In this document: positions 56,497 to 64,000 of the stretch, piece after piece
Position numbering within the stretch: position 1 is the first letter of the stretch
Layout: each line of letters starts with the position of its first letter
Assembly: GCA_017607445.1 (NCBI GenBank)
Contig: JAEVHH010000007.1
Location: 1,488,001-1,552,000 of the forward strand
Length of the DNA: 64,000 bases
Source of the DNA: Histoplasma ohiense
Lineage: Eukaryota > Ascomycota > Eurotiomycetes > Onygenales > Ajellomycetaceae
Direction of reading: 5' to 3'
Program-made: the position numbers and the translations under genes
The notes under the pieces: model-generated
Databases searched by the model: none
The model's input: only the letters and a program-made list of their open reading frames with translations
Told to the model about the DNA's origin: nothing

Positions 56497-56568
56497 TAAC
56501 TTTATTTGAGTGGTCCATTGTTACACACACCTACAATAAAGCATGCAACATTAGTTAAAACATGTAAG

Positions 56569-57640
56569 ATGATCTCAATATGTGCAAGATCCCTTGAAAA
56601 TCAATCTGAATCCTCTACTGCCTCTGATGATCACAATGCATATTTGCAACAGTTGAATGATCAAATCTGTGAACAAGAGCAGCAATTAGCTATTCTGCAT
56701 GTGCAACAGCAGCTCAATGAGTTGAAAGTGCAGATTTGTGGAGATACTCTCATTGAGTCTCAATTAACTCAGAATATCATCACAGAACTGCTGCAAAATC
56801 AATCTGTGAATGATATGAATGATGATAATGAAACACCACTGAGGTTGAAGATTAAGAACTATTATTGAGGAAAAAATATATTAGAATTCAAAAACTATAA
56901 AGATCACATGTTGACTCTCTTTACACATCATCACTGATATTATTGAAAGAAAGAACACAAGATAAATGATGCTAAACTCTATCTTGACACCCATGTTAAG
57001 CAGAAATGGTTGAATTTTGTATCATTGTATGAGAGATGTGGAGGAGCAACACTGTTGACTTTTGATGATATATTATCACATCTAGAAATGCAAATTAACA
57101 ATCCACAGAATCAGCACTGATTGATGAGTCAAAAGTTTCAAGATACAAAACAACAAGAATGACAATCAATACACAATTTCTCTAAATATTTTGAAGACTG
57201 GGAATACTACTTACCTCCATATAGCAAAGAACAAAGAATGGATAACTTGCATAGTAAGATATTGAAGATATTACACACAGAACTCAACTGTTGAAATCAG
57301 AAGTCTCAGAACTACAAAGAGTTGCTTTGAACTCTACAGACTCTCAAGGAAAATATGTCAGAGCAATGATGTGCTATTCATAAAGAAAGATCTGTGATAT
57401 TCATAGAGAATCAGTGTTGTTCTGATAAATCTAGCAACCATCAGAACAAGAGGAAATGAGAGGAACAAATGAGTTCAACTGAACAAATCAAAAAAGATAA
57501 ATATAACTGAATGAAGAAGTGTTCTCACTGTCATAAGAAGGGTCATATTGCAAATGATTGTTGAATGTTACACTCTGAAAAGTGCAATCAAGTTCAACAA
57601 GCAAAAAATCAACAATCTCAATCATAGAAGCAGCTGCTGC
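56569..57640 (+). pseudogene. Gypsy-2 copy 3 gag pseudogene
   Basis: Starts at ATG 56569. The first 100 codons are open, with the coiled-coil-like Gln/Glu/Leu-rich segment. Later stops are TGA. The CCHC knuckle at 57520-57561 is intact (CSHCHKKGHIANDC). Equivalent to 24594-25690. Confidence 0.84.
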
Positions 57641-57699
57641 ATTGAGAGTATGAACAACTAGACTGCAAGATAAACAATTATTGACAATGAATATGTGAA

Positions 57700-60600
57700 T
57701 ACTGACAGAAGTGGAATGGTTGATGGTGTGGATGCTAGTGAATTCTGATGTGGATGTGAACTTTGTGTTTCATGTCTGGGCATCAAAATATTTCTCAAAG
57801 ACAGAAGGTAAACCAAAAGTAGTGGAAGCAGTTGATAATCATAAAATTAAATTATATGAACAATGAAGAGCTGCAATGAAGATTATCAATGATGAACATA
57901 TTCTCTGAGAAGGATTCCATCATTTTGAAGAGGCTGACATTAGTGGATATGATGTAATTTTGAGCATGCTGTGGTTGAAAGCTGTGAACTCTGATATTGA
58001 CTGAGTGTGAAGATGCTGAATCTATAGAAAAGTGTTGAATATTAATCATGTGCATCTGGATACTGCTAAAGAATTCACAACACTAATTGATGATGGCAAT
58101 ATTATATTCACTGTCTTATCATTACAAGCTGCAAGTGCAGCAACTGAGTCAAATATTTCAGATGATTATAAAGATTATCTTGATGTATTCTGAGAAGACA
58201 TATCTGATGTGAAACATGCATCTCATGATCATGCCATAGAGCTCAAACCTGGCAAGGAATTCTCATATCAACTGATATATAACTTATCACCTCAAGAACT
58301 CTCTGTTCTTCAAGAATATATTGAAAAGATGTTAGAGAATAATTGAATATGTCTGTTCAAGAGTTCAGTCAGTGTGTCAGTGTTATTCATGCTGAAGAAA
58401 GATGGAACTCTGCATCTTTGCATGAATTATTGAGGATTGAATGAAATAACAGTCAAGAATTGATATCCACTGCCCTTGATAAATGAAATACTTGATAGAT
58501 TAGCAGGTGCCAAAATATATACACAACTGAATCTTAGAGATGCATATTATAGAATTCACATATGAGTGGGAGATGAATGGAAAACAGCATTTCAAACATG
58601 ATATGAACACTTTGAATATCTAGTCTTATCTTTTGAGTTAATCAATGTCTCTGCAATCTTTCAATCTTATATCAACAAAGCCCTCAGTGATCTTTTAGAT
58701 GTATATTGTGTGGCTTATCTCAATGATATTGTAATCTATTCAAACATGCTTGATGAACATGTCATCCATGTTAAGAATGTGCTGGAATGGTTAAGGTGAT
58801 GGAGACTATATACCAAACTTAGTAAGTGTACATTCCACACAACAGAAATTGGATTTTTGGGTTTTGTGGTTATCATGCAGGGCATTACTGTTGAGAAATG
58901 CTGTGTTGACACAATTCTAGATTGACCAGAACTGCAAACTATAAATGAATTGCAAATATTTCTAGAATTTGTCAATTTCTATCATCAATTCATATACAAG
59001 TTCTTGATAATAACAGCATCTCTGACTGAATTGTTAAAAGATTATGAAATGAAAAGGGGGAAGAATAATGCATCTGTCCAGTTAGATGATAACTGCAAGC
59101 ATGCAATTTTGCAGTTAAAAGAATGCTTTACAAAAGCATCATTGTTGATTCACTTTGATCTGCAGTGAAAACTCTGTATAGAAACAGATGGATCTGATGT
59201 TGCAATCACCACAGTAATATCACAATTAATGAATGATGATCACTGACATCTGATTGTGTTTTGGTCTAGAAAGCTCACAGAAACAGAAAGATGTTATCAA
59301 ACATATGATCTAGAAATGTTGCTGATTGTAGAAGCTTTCAGACAATGATGTCACTACTTATATAATAGCAGACATCTGATAACTGTTTTATCTGATCATG
59401 TCAATCTTCAGTGCTTCATGATAATGAAGCAGCTAAATGAGTGTCAGATTTGCTGGATGAAAATACTCTCAGTGTTCAATTTTGAAATAGAGCACTATTC
59501 TGAGAAAAATAATCTCACAGATGCATCAAGTTGTCACTCAGATTTTGTAAAACACACAGCTTTCTTGACAGAGCTTTCTACTCTGTAAGAGAAGCTGCAT
59601 AAGAGGATCTTTAAGTCACTAAAGACAAAAAAAAATACAAAGTTAGATCAATGTGTTAAGATGATGTGAAAAAATCTGCAAGCTAATGAAAATTGTTGAG
59701 TAAAGAAGTCTGTAGTCATCAATGACAACAATCTCTGCAGAATAAAGAATGCATCTGTGAATGAGAACAAGATCACAGATATTATGAGATTAAATCTAGA
59801 GACTCTGATGTCATAAATTCTAGCTGTCAAGATATTTGAGTCTGAGACAGTCTATTGTGAAGAGGTAGCTGAATCTATCATCAAACTCTTACTGCAGATT
59901 CAGAATAGAAACACCAACACATCTGAACTTCACAGAAGATTAGAGATGAGTGATGCTAGTGTAGATAATCATTCAATCTGAGCAGTAGATAAAGATGATC
60001 TGCTCAGAAAAGATGGTAAAGTCTATATACTGCAAGACAAGACTGTAAGACATGAAATAATGAAAATGAACCACAATGATCCTCAAGATGACCATTTTGA
60101 ATGTGACAAAATCATTGAAGTGATCAAATGCAAGTACTTGTGGCATGGTATGAGTGATGAGATTGCAGAATATGTGAGAACTTGTGATGTTTGTCAATAT
60201 ATCAAGATATTGCAGCACAAGCTGTACAGATTGCTACAACCACATTCAGTGTCAGATAAGAAATGACATACAATTAGCATAGACTTTATTGAAGATCTGT
60301 CAGATAATAAAAAGAGAAGTCAAATCTATAATACTATTGTTGTATTTGTTGATTTATTCATCAAATGAGCTATAATTGTGTCCACATCTTCAGAGTTAGA
60401 TGCAGAAGAACTTGTGGATATTATTGTATGAAGAATTGCAAAGAACTTTGATCTATCTGCAAACATTATTAGTGACTGAGATTCATTAATAAATAGCAAG
60501 TTTTGATCAACATTGTGTTATCTGCTTCATATCTGATGAAAATTATCGATGGCATTCCACCTGCAAACTGATGGCCAGACAGAATGATTGAACCAGGTGA

Positions 60601-61365
60601 TTGAACATTATCTTCACATATATTGCAACTATCAGCAAGATAATTGAATAGAATGGATTCCTCTGATGCAATGGGCATATAACAATGTCTTTCATGCATT
60701 GATAAAAATGACACCATCTGAAGCAATGATCGGCCGATCAACTGAACTTCACATAGATGTGGAGCCCCCAAGCATGGATGTGTCAAAATCAGCAATGGAA
60801 CAAGTGGAATGAATGAAGCAAGTGGAGAACAAAATCTGAGAATGTCTGAAAGCTGTCAAAGCAGCTGAGAAAAAGTATTATGATCAGTGCCATATATCAA
60901 AAAGCTTTAAGATAGAGGACTGAGTAATGCTGCATGCAAAAAATATATCCACCTTGTGACTCTCACTCAAACTAGATCATCAATTTTTGAGTCTCTTTCA
61001 AATAATTGATATCTGTGGTACACAGATGTACAAACTGAAACTCATGCTGCAATATAAAGAAATTCATTCCATATTCCATGTTTCCCTTCTCAAACCATAT
61101 CACACGCGCAACAGACAAATCTCGCAAGCAGAACTGATAATTATAGATGTGCAAGAGAAATGAAAAGTTGAAGCTATATTAGACAAGCATCAGTACTGTG
61201 GTCAAACACAATATCTTGTCAAATGAAAAGATTGTACAGACACAGATAATTCTTGGAAATCTGAGGAAAACTTGATGAACAGTCAAGAGTACTTGAAACA
61301 GTTTAATAAAATCTATCAGAAGTCAGTCAGTAAATGAAAATGAAGAAGACAACAATAACTGCTGA
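57700..61365 (+). pseudogene. Gypsy-2 copy 3 pol pseudogene
   Basis: Protease region near 57730 (LVNSDVDVNF). RT is at about 58140-58860; the catalytic motif near 58714-58725 reads YLND, so here the first Asp is lost, whereas copies 1 and 2 lost the second. RNase H is at 59165-59460 (DGSDVAITTVISQ). The integrase zinc region is at 60060-60200 (HNDPQDDHF, then CDVCQ). The core is at 60270-60600 (MAFHLQTDGQTE). The chromodomain is at 61207-61330 (DCTDTDNSW, then EENLMNSQEYLKQF). It ends about 45 bp from the end of the antisense gene. Confidence 0.88.
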
Positions 61366-61380
61366 ATATATTTATTCCAC

Positions 61381-62522
61381 TCAGAGATTAAAAAACAGAT
61401 CTGCCTCAGCTTGATCAATGTCATTCAAAAAATTGTCATCAAGACAAACCTGCTTATTATCTCAGATTTCCTCAACTGATGAAGCATAACATTTCAACAA
61501 TGACTTGAAAGCTGCAACTGATGATGTAATCACTGAGATCTCATCAATCATCATTTCAGCTAGAGTCTCAGAAGAACTGTCTCATTGAATCTTCTGAATC
61601 TTCACAGCAAAGAATCTAATCACTGCAGTCACAGTGCTCTGCAAAACATTAACATTCAAAACATCCACATCAGTGACAATTAAATCCTCAGCAGTGTTGA
61701 TAATTATCTGAGTCAATTCAACAGCATCCACTGACACCTAATAGAAAGTTAATATTATATACTGTAAAAACATCTGTTTTGAATAATAACTTACTGAAAT
61801 GCAGATGTGTTTCATCACTGAGCAGTGCTTGCATTTTTTGCATCAACTCTCAGCAGACTCACAATGATGATGAGAGGATATTGTCAAATGTTGAATACAA
61901 CAACAGCAATATACTGCTGTATTTCTTTCTAACACTTCAACAGAACTGTCTGCTTCCTCATCTTCATCTACATTATCAGTCAACTCAAATAACATACCAA
62001 GATCTTGACTCAGTGAGGATGACACTGATGTAATAGCAGGATACAAAAACACACTTTCTGAAATGCTGCTATGATTGAATGTTACACTCTGCTGTGACAA
62101 CAGATCATCAGAGTTCATATAGAATTCTAGAATCTCATCTGCATTCTTGTAGACCTGCACATCAAGTACAAACCTTGCAACAGCAGTTTGATACATGACA
62201 AATCTCTCATTCAGAACTTCATCAGAGAGCAGCATCTTATGAAATTCATTGATCAAAGATTGACTGATTTTGTGAAAGCACTCAGATATCTATAATCTGT
62301 TAGTACTCTTAACAACCTTAGTTTAAGAAAACTTACAGCAGCACAACTTCTATTTGATATATGACAGATGTGACAGTGTGTCCATTCATTGTTTACAAAG
62401 CAAGAATATACTGAAGGATTCTGCAACCTCTTCAGACAACCCAAGCAAATGCTCTCAATGACAGACAGCATATCACCCTTCATAGACTCTGAACCAGCAA
62501 TGGAAACAGCTGATTCTGACAT
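61381..62522 (-). pseudogene. Three-exon antisense accessory gene of Gypsy-2 (copy 3)
   Basis: Exon 1 is 62522-62337. Intron 1 is 62336-62290 (47 bp). Exon 2 is 62289-61795. Intron 2 is 61794-61738 (57 bp). Exon 3 is 61737-61381. Donors GTAAGT, branch TACTAACA and acceptors are all preserved. Three stops are present: one TGA in exon 2 between the Cys of the second zinc-like motif, and two in exon 3. The first codons of exons 2 and 3, ATG in the other copies, are ATA and GTG here, which fits internal codons rather than start codons. Exon 1 keeps its six Cys. Confidence 0.7.
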
Positions 62523-62556
62523 TCTATCATAACTTTAATTAGTACCAAGGCCTTAT

Positions 62557-62811
62557 TCAAAGAAGGAGGAAAAGCAAAAGCAACAAGAAAGAAAGACAGA
62601 TGTTGGAGATTGGAATCAATATTGCAATGATGATCAAAGGAATTGCAACAACACAAAACTCAACCCAAAATGGAAAATACAACCACACAATCAAAACTTT
62701 GAATTTCACAATAAAAATTGCATAGAAAGATACAGCATACTTTGTTTGATAAATTGATGTATTCTTTTTTAATAAAAAATTGTTAGTGGTGATGTTGATG
62801 ATGATATTCAA
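62557..62811 (-). pseudogene. Hydrophobic ORF beside the 3' LTR, antisense to Gypsy-2 copy 3
   Basis: 84 open codons covering the hydrophobic C-terminal half seen in copies 1 and 2. The upstream half is out of frame because of a one-base loss near 62849 (GGGGTCAG against GAGGTTCAG in copy 2). Function unknown. Confidence 0.35.
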
Positions 62812-63048
62812 TGGAGTGTGATTTTTGGTGTAGAAGTCAAAGGAAAGGGGTCAGAAGTTGTGTCTAAATTGTGATTGAACTGCAATGACACTGAAGATGG
62901 AAAAATGTTCTTCTGAAACAGCAACACTTTGGAATTAATCTCAACAATTAATCCAGCCCAATCCTGTGAACTCTATACAATATTAACCACACAGCACATG
63001 TTACAAACTTTGTATGTTGCAGTAAGAAGCTCTGAGAACCAGGCCTTT

Positions 63049-63064
63049 GAAGAAGGAAGATAAT
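63049..63064 (+). other. Polypurine tract of Gypsy-2 copy 3
   Basis: GAAGAAGGAAGATAAT directly before the 3' LTR. Confidence 0.72.
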
Positions 63065-63335
63065 TGTAATAGATGCAATGAAGATATCTATATTAGGAAA
63101 TAGCTATGTGGTGATAGAAGAACACAGAACATGCCAGAATTAATGAGAAGAGATATAGTGTATGACATCATAGACAGCCATAGCACATGGTGGTCATCTA
63201 TATAATGCTTGCTGATATTCATAGATATTAGGAGATCAGCAATTAGCTTTGAATAATAGAGATTGCTACCTTCTTAACATCCTACATGCGTACTTCACAC
63301 TACTCTCATAATTATATCTACAACCATCTCTTACA
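63065..63335 (+). repeat. Gypsy-2 3' LTR (copy 3)
   Basis: 271 bp, ends CTCTTACA, followed by the CTCAC duplication. Confidence 0.95.
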
Positions 63336-63340
63336 CTCAC

Positions 63341-64000
63341 ACTCTTTCAATTGCTGCAGAAATAACTCTATTTCAGAATTGTTCTTCTCATACACAAGTT
63401 ATCTGTGTTTCCAAATGAGTAAATAAACTGTTGTATATCCATCAAGAAGCTTGCATCATTGATGTTACTGTAATAGACACAGCTTTTGTTGTTTTGTAAA
63501 AGATAAACAACAGTTCAACAACATATTTTAACTGTGTCCACTCTGTATCAGAAAGTTTCAGAGCACAAATTTTCTCTCACTCAGAATTCTGAACTCAATG
63601 ATTCACAGCATCTTTTAGTTGAAGTGCTTGAACTGCCATCTCATAAGTAGAACTCCACTGTGTTCAAACATCTTGTATCATATTAAGAGAAGGAACTGAG
63701 CTGTGAGTGGTTTGAATATCATGAAATCATTGTTGTTGTTTGAGAGAAGTACTGATTGCATTGGTGATATGACAAATCTAAAAAAAGATAATGAGATAGT
63801 TAGCAAATTGATCAATTTTCACTGAAGCATTATCAAATATCATTACCTTGCAAAGGGTTGATGAGAATGTGATGTGTGTAACAATTTCAACATTATTCTC
63901 ATCAAAACAACTGACCAGTTCTGTGTTTTCAGGTTCAATGTTCAGATCTTTAATCAATGCTTGAACAACAAGCTGAATAATATGTGCAATACAGAGAATA
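63341..64000 (-). pseudogene. hAT transposase, central part with one intron (N-terminus outside window)
   Basis: Reading from 64000 down: CIAHIIQLVVQALIKDL, then an intron at 63846-63778 (69 bp, GTAATG donor, GCTAAC branch, T-rich tract, TAG acceptor). Then ICHITNAIS, then a run matching the hAT signature D-V-x-T-R-W-N-S-T-Y (here TGA for Arg, QWSSTYEMAVQALQLKDA). Then WTQLKYVVELLFIFYKTTKAVS and a conserved Phe/His stretch. These are core blocks of hAT transposases. TGA stops stand at former Arg or Trp codons. The gene is cut at 63341 by Gypsy-2 copy 3. Confidence 0.8.

Larger units (their letters stand above)
56212..63335 (+). mobile_element. Ty3/Gypsy retrotransposon Gypsy-2 copy 3, nested in hAT
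   Basis: LTRs 56212-56482 and 63065-63335 are each 271 bp. TSD CTCAC is exact. Length 7,124 bp. Same layout as copies 1 and 2: gag and pol on the plus strand, three-exon accessory gene on the minus strand. The coding parts keep more intact motifs (gag knuckle, DNA/RNA-binding residues) than the other copies, though stops remain. Confidence 0.95.
55177..64000 (-). mobile_element. hAT-superfamily DNA transposon, split by Gypsy-2 copy 3 (5' end outside window)
   Basis: The terminus is TAGACTGGCCGGTGGG at 55177, followed by ~340 bp of non-coding end that is shared with the element at 49351. Then comes a transposase gene on the minus strand (55516-56206, continuing 63341-64000 and beyond). Gypsy-2 copy 3 interrupts the gene with duplication CTCAC at 56207-56211 and 63336-63340. 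The element itself sits in Gypsy-1 copy E. Confidence 0.8.

Overview
The window looks like transposon-packed heterochromatin from a filamentous fungus, most likely an ascomycete. The pointers are chromodomain-bearing Ty3/Gypsy elements, Tad-type LINEs with an RNase H domain, a hAT transposase, introns of 47-69 bp with TACTAAC or GCTAAC branch sites, and heavy C-to-T/G-to-A decay that has removed most CpG dinucleotides. I see no housekeeping gene, tRNA, rRNA or CRISPR array. Almost everything is nested mobile DNA, and several insertions can be dated relative to one another from exact target-site duplications (TSDs). Element names (Gypsy-1, Gypsy-2, Gypsy-3) are local labels.

Layout. 1-1460: gag fragment of an old Gypsy-1 copy (D). 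1461-15971: Gypsy-1 copy A, split by Gypsy-2 copy 1 (7060-14203, minus strand, TSD AAAAG). From 15972 an inverted Gypsy-1 copy C begins inside A's 3' LTR. C is split by Gypsy-1 copy B (16153-23595, complete, TSD ATATA) and by Gypsy-2 copy 2 (24218-38655, TSD ATTTA), and is last recognisable at 38991. Gypsy-2 copy 2 is itself split by an intact Tad-like LINE A (26836-34114, 15-bp TSD). A second, decayed LINE B lies at 39023-46296. 46297-49350 holds a decayed minus-strand coding region of unknown family. 49351-50863 is a non-autonomous hAT derivative filled with a minisatellite. 50864-51314 is a fragment of a third Gypsy family. 51315-52732 is a LINE 5' fragment carrying a young 977-bp LTR element with only a gag-like ORF (51584-52560, TSD TTAAT). 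52745-53525 is a second minisatellite. 53806-54757 is a pair of LTR-like direct repeats. 54868-55176 is an inverted Gypsy-1 end. From 55177 to beyond the window end is a hAT transposon on the minus strand, split by Gypsy-2 copy 3 (56212-63335, TSD CTCAC).

Most interesting content. All three Gypsy-2 copies carry, between the chromodomain and the 3' LTR and on the opposite strand, the same three-exon gene. Its introns are exactly 47 and 57 bp in every copy, both junctions are phase 0, and the predicted 345-aa protein has two Cys6 motifs of matching spacing. In copy 2 this gene has no stop codon although gag-pol of the same element is full of them. Gypsy-1 carries an unrelated antisense ORF at the corresponding place. 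Other points are a likely half-tRNA primer shared by both Gypsy families, a CpG-free 3.9-kb LINE ORF2, and a gag-only mini-retrotransposon whose primer site matches half of an initiator tRNA-Met.
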